Of a stretch of 64,000 nucleotides of DNA, positions 49,201 through 61,200 are shown one piece after another; the stretch's first letter is position 1; every line of letters starts with the position of its first letter. The position numbers were made by a program, and so were the translations under genes. Origin of the DNA: Corbicula japonica (lineage: Eukaryota; Mollusca; Bivalvia; Venerida; Cyrenidae); the NCBI GenBank assembly GCA_038501625.1, contig JAZAYU010000009.1:8174396-8238395 (forward strand), given 5' to 3'. The notes below the pieces were generated by a model, which saw nothing but the letters and a program-made list of their open reading frames with translations, was not told the origin of the DNA and did no database searches.

Positions 49201-52200
49201 ATTTGCTTGCACAAATTTCATTGTCTTCATTTTCTTTTTCATAAATGATCATCTCTGAATCAAATAAACCTGAATTATATGATGAAAAATCAAGAAATCC
49301 AATTTTCACTTGTATTTATTGTTCCCAGGTTCTGATTTTACATAGACGGATTTGGCCGAGAGGAGTAAAAATGCAAAATTGCTAAAAACTATGATGTTTT
49401 ACGGCAAAACTTTATGAAAATGTGCACATAAGTCAATCAAGTGGTGTACTTCACTGTGGTATAAATATATTTATGATTCATAAAAGTGCCCATTACAGGT
49501 ATCCTACCTTAATGCGGTTATTCCATATATACGCATTTTATCACATGTGCAAACAGTCTAGATCCAGATCAGCCAGTATATCCTTGCTGCCTGATCAGGA
49601 TCTACATTGTTCACTTTTTGGTCTGTGAAATAATCTAATAAATCAAAAAGCAAACAGTGTAAGTTACACATCGCCCAAGCCATAAAGGCATGCCTACACT
49701 TAACATTAATTTAGTTAATGAGAAAATATTTTACTAAATTCCTCCAACTATAATAATCAAAGTCTTATTAACAAAATATTTTATATTGTTCATCAGACGG
49801 TGAATGCACATAATGATCTGGGTCTACAATCGTCGGATATGTGACAGTTGCGCTTATAAGCTGCTTAGTGCTTTATATCAAAATAATATCTATGGTTTGA
49901 TACTTTCCATGCAGTTAAATGCAAATATTCAGATACATCTAGAAAAAGTTCCAAGCTAAATACATATTATGTGATTTATGAATCCAACTATATATATTAA
50001 TTCATTTACACAACATTATAAATTATGTATATACAATATTGTCCTAAACTAAATAAAAGCTCACTTACCAAAAATCCAATTCCAATAAATGTGCAAAATA
50101 ACTCAAAGTATCATCTGCAGTAATGCTGGCACTTAATGGACACCTGTAACTGATATGAGTAGTCAATGGTGTCTGGAATTAAGTGATTTATTGAGATTTT
50201 ATTGCCCCTCATGCTGATCCCATGACCACAAGTACTGTAAGGTAATTATCTGAGCCGGAGTAGTTTCTACTCAGATTTTGTCTTTCGTCCAGAAAGTGTA
50301 CTGATTATCATAAGATTGTTGAAATGGTCTTCCCTACTGAATGGATTATATCATGGATAAAAGGTGTTGATCCTCCCACTCCCAGAGTTTGAAACTTTAA
50401 TGTAAGAAATGTGGGTTGAGAAAAAATGGTGGTTTTCTCAGTTACCTACATTTTGCATAGAAAATAACATTGTTTCCTCAGCTGTTGTTGTTACGAAAGC
50501 CGAACAGTATTTTATGTCATGAAGTATCTTCTTCAGAACCGATTATAACTGGAGCTATTAAAGAGGAAAGCACATGGATGTGGGAAAAGGTCGAGAGGTC
50601 ATCAACACACAGCCATCATAGGCACAGGCGTTCCCCTGGAAATAAAAAGTCGAGGCCTAAAAAGGCCAGGTCAGGAGGAAGATCATCGTCGAGTTCATCA
50701 TCGAGTACCTATTCTGAAAGCACTTCTAAAGTGTCCATTCATTACTTCAAATGGTTTCCAGGTAACAAAGATAAACTTTGGTTTAAACCATTTTAATGTC
50801 TGATATGTCAAGATATTCTCACCAAGATCTGATCACTTCAATTTGGTTTTTGCAAATACATGTTAATTAAAAATTATGGTTATAATTTTCATTAATTTAA
50901 AACTTTGCCAACAAAAAATTATTATCAGCACTATTGTAGATTGTTCTTTACAAGCAGTAGTGATACTAATCACCTACAAATATTCTACAAATGTGTCAAT
51001 TTATTTTTGATTTGAGTAATTTAGTACAGTATGCACAGCTGATCTGGACCTACGCTGGTCACATGACATAAAAGCCATATCTATGTAGACCCAGATCAGA
51101 CAGATCTGCAAATGTATTATACACAAATTGGCTTAATTATATCATAGGATATTTTTCACACTTGATTCTATGTTTTCCAAAGGCTGGTTACCAGGAAACA
51201 GAAATTCTGAACCATCAAACAAAAACCCAGAGAAGTGCATGTATTTGAGCAGCGTATTTGATCATCCGGACAAGTCTCAAGGGCAGGTAGATCTGGGCTA
51301 CTTATACTGGATGGATGAAGTTTGTGTGCGGGAGAAGAAGAGAATGAAGAATGGTTTTCGGTACTTGTGCGAAAAGCCCAAGGAAGAGGATGACTCTACA
51401 AGGGAAATCTCTCAAAACTCACAAGAAGGTAATAATAATAAATTTGACAAAAAAAACTCACAAACTGTTGTCGGTATCATATTACTCATGTAGGCATTTA
51501 AATTACAAATGTAATGTTTTTTGTTGCTCAGTTTTCTTGTTGAGATTAAACTCTTCACTCCATATATACGCCTTTTATTGCATGTGTGAAGAATTTAGAT
51601 CCAGATCAGCTGGCACATCTGCAATCGGTTCTGGATCTGCAATTGTAGCATCTCGGTCAGAAATCACCTATTGAGTCATAAAGTGGTCAGTTTAGATCTT
51701 GATCAGATGGCACAAATGTACAGGCTGATCTGGATCTGCACTGGCGGTATCTTGGTCAGAAATAACCTAATAAATCATAAAGCATTCAGTGTAGATCGTG
51801 GTCTACACTCTGCATATGGATTAAAGCCTTATTATATGAAGTAAATGGTTAAATACAATTTTAGGAATTCTGATATCTAGCTATTTATGTCTCCCCCCCT
51901 CCGGGGGAGACATATTGTTTTTGCCCTGTCCGTCTGTCACACTTTGTTTCCGCTCAATAACTCGAGTACCCTTTGACCCAGAGCCTTCATACTTCATAGG
52001 GTGATAGCCCTTATTGAGTAGAAGACCCCTATTGATTTTGGGGTCAGTAGGTCAAAGGTCAAGGTCACAGTGACCCGAAGAGTGAAAACCGTTTCCGCTC
52101 AATAACTCGAGTACCCTTTGACCCAGAGCCTCCAATCTTCATAGGGTGATAGCCCTTATTGAGTAGAAGAACCCTATTGATTTTGGGGTCAGTAGGTCAA

Positions 52201-55200
52201 AGGTCAAGGTCACAGTGACCCGAAGAGTGAAAACCGTTTCCGCTCAATAACTCGAGTACCCTTTGACCCAGATCCTTCAAACTTCATAGGATGACAGCCC
52301 TTATTGAGTAAAAGAACCCTTTGGATTTTGGGGTCAGTAGGTCAAAGGTCAAGGTCACAGGGGCCCGAAGAGTGAAAATGGTTTCTGCTCCATAACTTGA
52401 GTACCCTTTAACCCAGGGACTTCAAACTTCATAGGTTGATAGCCATTATAGAGTAGAAGAACCCTATTGATTTTGGGGTCAGTAGGTCAAAGGTCAAGGT
52501 CACAGGGGCCCAAAGAGTGAAAACCGTTTCCGCTCAAGAACTCGAGTACCCTTTGACCCAGAGCCTTCAAACTTCATAGGGTGATAGCTTTTATTGAGTA
52601 GAAGAACCCTATTGATTTTGAGGTCAGTAGGTCAAAGGTCAAGGTCACAGTGACCCGAAGAGTGAAAACCGTTTCCGCTCAATAACTCGAGTACCCTTTG
52701 ACCCAGAGCCTTCAAACTTCATAGGATGACAGCCCTTATTGAGTAGAAGAACCCTATTGATTTTGGGGTCAGTAGGTCAAAGGTCAAGGTCACAGTGACC
52801 CGAAGAGTGAAAACCGTTTCTGCTCAATAATTTGAGTACCCTTTGACCCAGATCCTTCAAACTTCATAGGATGACAGCCCTTATTGAGTTGAAGAACCCT
52901 TTTGATTTTGATGTCAGTAGGTCAAAGGTCAAGGTCACAGGGGCCCGAAGAGTGAAAATCGTTTCTGCTCCATAACTTGAGTACCCTTTGACCCAGGGAC
53001 TTAAAACTTCATAGGTTGATAGCCATTATAGAGTAGAAGAACCCTATTGATTTTGGGGTCAGTAGGTCAAAGGTCAAGGTCAAAGGGGCCTGAAGAGTGA
53101 AAACCGTTTCCACTCAATAATAGGAGTTCTATTTTACCCAGACCTTTCAAACTTCATACGATGGATGTCCTTATTGAGTAGAGGACTCCTATTGATTTTG
53201 GGGTGAGTAGGTCAAAGGTTAAGGTCACAGAGGCCCCCGAAGAGTAAAAACCGTATCCGGTCAATTACTGGAGTACCGCTTGACCCAGAGCATTCAAGCT
53301 AAATAGGGTAATAGCCCTTATTGAGTAGAAGAACCCTATTGATTATGGGATCAGTAGGTCAAAGGTCAAGGTCACAGGGGTCTGGGCGCAAGGGGGTGGG
53401 GGGGGGGGCGGCGCAGGGGGGAGACATGAGTTTTTCACAAAAAACATCTAGTTTTCCTTTACTTTTATAACCTTTCATAAGTTATATAATACAAAGATAC
53501 ATTAATTAAATGTTATTTGTGCAAAGTTTTTTTGAACTGCATATAGGCATTAGAGAGATTTTGATAATATTCCAGTAAGTATATTACATACTTAAATCGT
53601 CTGCAGTAAACTTCGTGCATAAAATAACTCCATTTGCAATAACAAGATATGGCTTATGTTCAGCATATGTCATTTCCGTAACACCCGCAATCGTCTGTCT
53701 TTAAGATATTCACTAAATTTATACTCCGGTACATGTGTTATGTGCTTACTGACAAAATATACTGGAAAAAATAAATTTAAAAGTTATTATTACAAATGCA
53801 TTTTCATCAGAAGCATTAATACTTGAAACTTATCAATTGGAAACAAAATGGATTTGTTCATCTCACCCAAGGAAAAACTGGTTATGTCAAGTTGAACATA
53901 TTTTGCATTTATGTGATAATCTTAAAATATCCCAATTAAAATATTGCAAAAATATGTATGTATTATTAAGTTTTATTCAGAAATATTTGTCGTTATGGAA
54001 ATGACAAGCTGTTGTGGTAATGACAAACCATTGTAGAAATGACAAGCATATTCCTGAAAGTACAGTCTGTTCCTACTGGTATATTAACATTTCATTGTTG
54101 ATTTTATAATTTTAACATTTTAACAGCAACATATTTAACTACAACTGCAAATGCAACAAATATGAAATAATCATACAATGTCTATTTCTTCTGTAATGGC
54201 CTTCCAGACAATTTGGTCAATTTGACACTGTCTCTTGGTCACATGTTGAGGTTCTCCACTTAGTAATGCTACTTTACTTTTCTCGTACCACAGTCTGTCT
54301 TCCAGTAATAGCCAAAAAAATCGGTTCACTCCAATGCGGTGCATAACTTTGACCTCCAGGTCGTCTTCATCAACAGTGTTGCCTGGATAAGGCAGTCAGT
54401 CGTATTCTACGACACAATACCTTCCAATGAGAGATTCATCCACCTCATTAACTTTAAGTAGCACTGTATTCTAAAATATATAAATCCTGTGGCATTTGAA
54501 TAATAATACAATGATTGTTTAATTGATGTTATTTCATTTGGAGAATAAAGTTGACCATGTTTTTTACACAGGTGACCGTATCATTGTTAAAAAATAAAAT
54601 TCCAATAAAGAAAAAAAGTTTTTTGTGTTTTTAATATATCAAAAACACAAAAAACTTTTGTTCTTTATTGGAATTTTATTTTTTAACAATGATACGGTCA
54701 CCTGTGGTTTTTTAAGGTAAGGCTACACAATTGCATTATTCTATACAACATTTTAAAATTGTATTATGTAATTGCTAAATTGCATAATTCTGTACATTAA
54801 TGTCAAAAAGTAACTTTTTTCATTAAAACATAACAGTTCAGCAGTTCAGCTTGTTTAGTATGAAATTTGCGTAGATCTACAACTGTACATGAAGAATTTA
54901 CCTTTTCAAATTGTTCAACATCTGTTGAAGTGCCCAACTTGCTGGCAACAGGTCCACATACCTGAATTGTCACATCTTCCGAGGAATCAGTCTCACAATG
55001 AGTTGTCTGAAGGTATGAAAACGTTTTAGTATAATCTCATTTTAGCAGCCATGCACGTTGTATTTAAATGACTCGCGAAGTCAGGCAGATATCAATTGCA
55101 AATGAGTATCGAATAAATTTATCACTTATAAAAGTAAGTTAATATAACTATCCATTCATTGGCTTCATTTACCTCTTCAGTGCGAAAGATTGTTTCTTCA

Positions 55201-58200
55201 GGGTCAAAACATGCCCAGTTGTGCTGACAACCATCTGCATGGCTGAGTATTCTTGACCCTATTTGAAGCTTCAAACCAGTCGCCATTTCAGCCAATCAGA
55301 TGCTTGAGATTTGAGACTGGATTCCAAACTCAGTTTTATAACCTTCAGCCCGCCTTTTTCAGCGAGTCCTTAAACATAATGCACACAAAAGAATAATTTG
55401 GTTTATATATTCAATGTCATTACTTTTGACCTCAACAACAACAACTACTATACCAACACCACTGCTACCAGAAAGGTTGTGCCCTCTTTCTTAAAAATAG
55501 CCATGCTAAAATACTTTGGACAGATGAATGTATTACTACTTTTATTTGGTAAAGAGTTTTAATTATTCAAAAGCAGAAAGGCTGTTAATTTTTTTTTAAT
55601 GAAATGAACTTGATAAAATGAAAGGTTTATACCTTCCACAATATCAGAGGCTTTCTTAACATCATGATGCTTTGTAGTGACCAGCTCATCTGCCTGCCGC
55701 TTGACCACCACACCTATGCCATCAATGCTCCTTTACCATGACCACCAAGAAATTCCAAGTACCACCTTCAAACCCATGTTCATAACTTTTCTTGGAAATA
55801 TAGTAGATGTTTGTTTTATGATGTTTGATCTATACTGAGTAGTTGGTCCGTCACTTACAAGATGAATTAGTTTGAGTGGCACATCATTCAAAGAGCACAA
55901 ATACTTGAGAACAGGGTCTAGATGTGCCCATATTGCAGCAGGGCCATGTTTGACACTGTGTCAAATGAGAATGTCTTATCATGTGTGTATGCCACACCTG
56001 TGTGGATGGAAATCTGTCGCTTAGATGCCCCAAAGTGTGTGCTCTGAATCTCTGATTCATATTACAGCTGTAGTTCTCTAAAAAATCAGTGTGTAATAGA
56101 ACAGCGTCACTTGATGTTATTTTTTATGTTTCTGAGAGCTTAGTATTGGTGATTTATATTGAAAATATGTCTTCCAAGTCTTTCCAGTTCTTTTTGCAGG
56201 TCTTCATCCAAAGTTTCTATTGTTCCTGACTGATTTTCCTCCACAATCATTCGTCTTCTCGCACGTAACTCTTTGACTTCCATTCATGCCACTTTTATTA
56301 TTTTCCCGCTTGCATTCTGGGTTTCAGTTTTTCTATCTTTGCATTTGGGGCATTCACATCATGCATTCTTTTGTTTGTAAGCTACACCTTATTCCTCCTA
56401 GTAAGGTATAAGCATCACTAGATGTAATTACCTTTTCTGATAACAATTTGTTAATTTTGAATTTTGGATTCTCCTGTAATTTACATCTCTCTGTCTTTTT
56501 CTGAAGCTTTCAATACCCAGAATGGCTTTAGTTTGCAAAATGTGCTGTAACAGATTTTGAAATGGTGTTCATAGACAAACTTCTTATGAAGGAGCTTGAG
56601 TGAATCATTCATTTGTCTGGTTTGCTTTCTGACTCTGTGTCTGGTTATTGTTGCCTTCTTTCCTGCCTTAACTCTGGAATTATCATCTCTTTCAAGAACA
56701 GTCTTAACTTTCTCTTTCAGTTCCAATCTTGTTTTCTTGGTCTTTGTGGGTTTCTTCTCCTTTAGATCATGATCTCTCATTCTGATACCAGGTCCTGTCA
56801 ACTTGGATGCGTCAGGAGACCTTCTATGAAAACCAGATCTCTTATCATTTGCTGTTCTTTCTGATTTCGTGTGACCTTGTACCGCCTTTTGATTCCTTCA
56901 ACAGTTGTCGTATATATCTTCTGACAGTTGTTCATTCCCCTTATTTGCTTATACTCTTTTTCTGTCATTCTGTTGATCAAGCAGAAGTATCTCTGTTTAT
57001 ATTTGTTTTTTAATCTATTTTCGCGATCTAGGTCTACTCTTAGTTTAAAGTTATCTCTGTAGCATTTTGCCCGATCATTTCGTACTTTCTTTCTGCCTTC
57101 GGTTTTCCTTCCATCCTGTTTCAAAGGTAGGGCTACAGAAATTTTTTCTGAATCATGTGTTGGGGAAGTTGGGGGTTTAAGGATGTTCTGTACTGCTTGC
57201 AAATGTTGTGTTCACGTTCCCTTTTGTTTGCCTGGATCCTTCTCCAGTTCTTTCTAATTTTTTTTTGTTCTCTATTGGACATTTGGGACACTGATTTTAC
57301 TAATCCCTGTTCTTTCTTTTTTTTTACATCTTTCCCGCTCTTTTCATTTATACTCTTCATACCTTGTGAGAGCCATTTCAGCTGCCTTGTCAATAACAGC
57401 CGCTTATCGTGGTTGTTCTCAATGGTTTCATACAACTCGTGTATCTCGTAACAAAAGTTAATATAAGCATTTGGCTGTCTCAGAACTGTATATATGTTTT
57501 CCCTACTGCACCAATGGCTCTGTCAATATTATTCAATTTTCTCTTCAAATTTCTCAAAGCATCTGAAATTTATATTATATGTATACATTTATAATAAAAC
57601 TCATGACTTATAATATATTATTATTATTATTATTATTACTATTATTATTTGTCACTATTATTATTGTTTATTATTTTTATTATTATGTCATTATTATTAT
57701 TGCTATCTATTATTATTACATTTTGTATTATTATTACTTCTATTTTTATTCTTCTGTCATTTCCAAAACAGTCCTGGACAGGAGGTTATAAAGCTGAGAT
57801 TGGAAACCAGTCTCAAATCTCAAGCATCTGATTGGCTGAAATGGTGACTGGTCGCCATTTCAGCCAATCAGATGCTTGAGATTTGAGACTAGTTTCCATG
57901 CTCAGTTTTATAACCTTGGGCACTGTCATTACCGAAACGTTTGTATTCGTTTTGGTAACGACCGTTTAGGAAATGACAATAATATAAATACTTGCATAAA
58001 GCATTTGAATGAGTATGATTAAAATGTATAAAGAATTACTATTTATGCGAGAAACAATACACAAAATAAAACTCCGTAAAAAGTCTCAACAGCAATGTAA
58101 ACAGCTAATATCATGAGCATTCGGTAATAACCCCCAAAAAGTATATGTTTAAAATTTACCACTTACCAACAAGATATCTCTGGTCCGACATTTGGCAGTA

Positions 58201-61200
58201 GACGGTCCGTGCTTCCAAAGATTTTGTGCCAGGAAATTTTCCCGCTTATGAGTCTCTTGGAATTTTAATTTATCATTAAAATTGCAGTGTCGTTGTGGAA
58301 ATGACAGAACTTCTGGTGACAATGAGAAACCATGGCTATTTACTCTTTTGTCAAATATGTTTTGTTCTAAATTAATTTTTTTCTTAAATGTTGTCTATAT
58401 GATTATTTGTGTAGTCAAAAATGTCAGTTACACCAGTCCTAATCTTATCATGCTTTGTGCACTGCTTCTGCAGCAACCACGTGGAGTGACAAGGTAATTT
58501 TCGCAACCCTCATTATTATGCCCCCCTTCGAAGAAGCGGGGGTATATTGCTTTGCACATGTCGGTCGGTCGGTCGGTCGGTATGTCGGTCGGTATGTCGG
58601 TCGGTATGTCGGTCCGTAGACCACATCTTGTCCGATCAATAACTAGACAACGCTTTGTGATACAGTCCTTATATTTGGTGTGGAGGTTGGTCATGACCAG
58701 TAGAAGACCCCTATTGATTTTGGGGTCAGTAGGTCAAAGGTCAAGGTCACAGTGGCCTTGACCACAAAAACCTTGTCCGATCAATAACTAGACAACACTT
58801 TGTGATACGGTCCTCATATTTGGTGTGGAGGTTGGTCATGACCAGTAGAAGACCCCTATTGATTTTGGGGTCAGTAGGTCAAAGGTCAAGGTCACAGTGG
58901 CCTTGACCACAAAAACCTTGTCCGATCAATAACTAGACAACGCTTTGTGATACAGTCCTCATATTTGGTGTGGAGGTTGGTCATGACCAGTAGAAGACCC
59001 CTATTGATTTTGGGGTCAGTAGGTCAAAGGTCAAGGTCACAGTGGCCTTGACCACAAAAACCTTGTCCAATCAATAACTAGACAACGCTTTGTGATACAG
59101 TCCTCATATTTGGTGTGGAGGTTGGTCATGACCAGTAGAAGACCCCTATTGATTTTGGGGTCAGTAGGTCAAAGGTCAAGGTCACAGTGGCCTTGACCAC
59201 AAAAACCTTGTCCGATCAATAACTAGACAACGCTTTGTGGTACAGTCCTCATATTTGGTGTGGAGGTTGGTCATGACCAGTAGAAGACCCCTATTGATTT
59301 TGGGGTCAGTAGGTCAAAGGTCAAGGTCACAGTGGCCTTGACCACAAAAACCTTGTCCGATCAATAACTAGACAACGCTTTGTGATACAGTCCTCATATT
59401 TGGTGTGGAGGTTGGTCATGACCAGTAGAAGACCCCTATTGATTTTGGGGTCAGTAGGTCAAAGGTCAAGGTCACAGTGGCCTTGACCACAAAAACCTTG
59501 TCCGATCAATAACTAGACAACGCTTTGTGATACAGTCCTCATATTTGGTGTGGAGGTTGGTCATGACCAGTAGAAGAACCCTATTGATTTTAGGATCAGT
59601 AGGTCAAAGGTCAAGGTCACAGTGGCCTTTGCATACAAAAACGTTGTCCGATCAATAACTAGACAACGCTTTGTGATACAGTCCTCATATTTGGTGTGGA
59701 GGTTGGTCATGACCAGTAGAAGAACCCTATTGATTTTAGGATCAGTAGGTCAAAGGTCAAGGTCACAGTGGCCTTTGCATACAAAAACGTTGTCCGATCA
59801 ATAACTAGACAACGCTTTGTGATACAGACCTCATATTTGGTGTGGAAGTTGGTCGTGACCAGTAGAAGACCCCTATTGGTTTTGGGGTCAGTAGGTCAAA
59901 GGTCAAGGTCACGGTGGCCTTGACAACAAAAAACCTTGTTCGATCAATAACTAGACAACGTTTTTATGTTTATTTGTATAATAAAATAAAATACTTCTCA
60001 GTGTAAAGTTGTGATTATTTTTCCCCATGACAATTTCAAGTAAAGATATATATTAATGATCCATAACATTAATTTTAAACTATTTCAATATATGCCGTGT
60101 CATAAATAGGCACTGATTATCACTCACTTGTGTTTATTAAATGCTTTGGTTTCGTATGGATGGTCACTAAAGCCTGCACATTACCGGAATTGACATAACA
60201 CTAGAGCTACTATATCTCCGCCAATAGCGAATATTTGATTTAAATTACAATAAAATCCTTTGTGTTAGACTAGGTTAATCTACACGCGCTTATGTTTGTC
60301 GAGGTAAATGTAATCCTCTCATTGGATGACCTGGTTATTGATATATAGGAGTTCCACCGTCTTGTAAATTGCTTTCATGACTGGTACCCTTCATTGCTAA
60401 AGCTAACAAAAGTCTCTAAATTTCCAAAAATTTAAATTCAATGCTAATAGATATCACTTGCACGTCAGGGGGGGGCATTTGTGTTTGACAAACACCTCTT
60501 GTTTAAAGTTCTACTTTAATATAATTTCATCCTAAAACATGTTATGGTTTTATTTTGATTGTTTTTTATGATAATATTTTTATGCACTTACTGGTTTTTA
60601 TTAAAATTAAGGTAAAAATGTTAAATAAAAACACCAAAAAAGACTGATGACAGCATCTGCAAAAATTCCTAAGAATTATCCACATGTTACAGAATGTTAT
60701 CGAGATAATGGTGAGACATATCGAGGTACCCAGGCTTTTACAGAAAAGGGCACCCCCTGCATCAATTGGTCTGACTCCAAGAAACACACACCAGATCGAT
60801 TCCCAGACAAGGTATGGAGCTTGTGAATGCACTCTGTTAACTGTGTAAATATGGAGTTCCAGAAGTCTTCATATAATCTTAACTAATTTAAAGTACATTT
60901 TGCATGCTTTATGACAGGATTGGATGCAACATTTACAGAAAGCGGTTTTGTTTGAGGCTAGTCAAGTGATGATTCCTAGATGTCTGGCTGAAATCCCCAT
61001 GAAAATTAAATATTGCCCCAAAGGGGCTTTGAGCAACCCTAGGGAACTCCCACTTAATCTGCCCCAGATATGCAGATTCTCCCTGTAAAATTACTACCAA
61101 GATTAGGTTCTTACATTCCTAATGAAGGGTATTGTGTTTGCTAAAAAATGGTTCTAACAAGGCTGTAAGAAAAAAATCAAAAGTAAAAGAATAACATTTC

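Larger units (their letters stand above)
54171..57452 (-). pseudogene. Multi-exon gene of the SDGPTTQYR / GHGKG family, decayed
   Basis: Order from the 5' side: Lys-rich coiled region ([17 protein letters not shown]; 57435-57133), [19 protein letters not shown] (57202-56798, other frame), [20 protein letters not shown] ... [19 protein letters not shown] (56801-56481), an exon near 56090-55633 with [31 protein letters not shown] and [14 protein letters not shown], then a broken [20 protein letters not shown] block. Smaller exons 55258-55173 and 55006-54902 follow, then a final exon 54470-54171 ([14 protein letters not shown] ... [13 protein letters not shown]). Frameshifts lie near 57170, 55945 and 55720; stops include one in the last exon (VVEYD*LPYP). 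I know this combination from large unnamed families in fish and invertebrate genomes, probably transposon-derived; its reaction is unknown to me. It lies antisense in intron 7 of the mosaic gene. Confidence 0.6.

Noticed and set aside
48890..49309. 139-codon minus-strand ORF
   Set aside because: Very AT-rich, Asn/Lys/Ile-dominated, no domain words and no neighbouring exons. Likely chance.
50482..50536. Alternative acceptor at 50481 for lectin exon 6
   Set aside because: It continues from exon 5 into a stop after AEQYFMS and leaves the WMWEKV frame unreachable. The acceptor at 50536 keeps one frame.
51180..51194. Acceptor at 51183 for lectin exon 7
   Set aside because: It also keeps phase but would give a doubled WFPG/WLPG. 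Starting at 51195 gives the usual single WFPGNRN of C-type lectins.
51960..53400. CRISPR-like array
   Set aside because: Units are whole ~146-bp tandem monomers without unique spacers, in an animal genome, within a mobile element with defined ends.
57579..57831. Hydrophobic Leu/Ile/Tyr-rich ORFs
   Set aside because: Translation of the TTA microsatellite and the adjacent palindrome.
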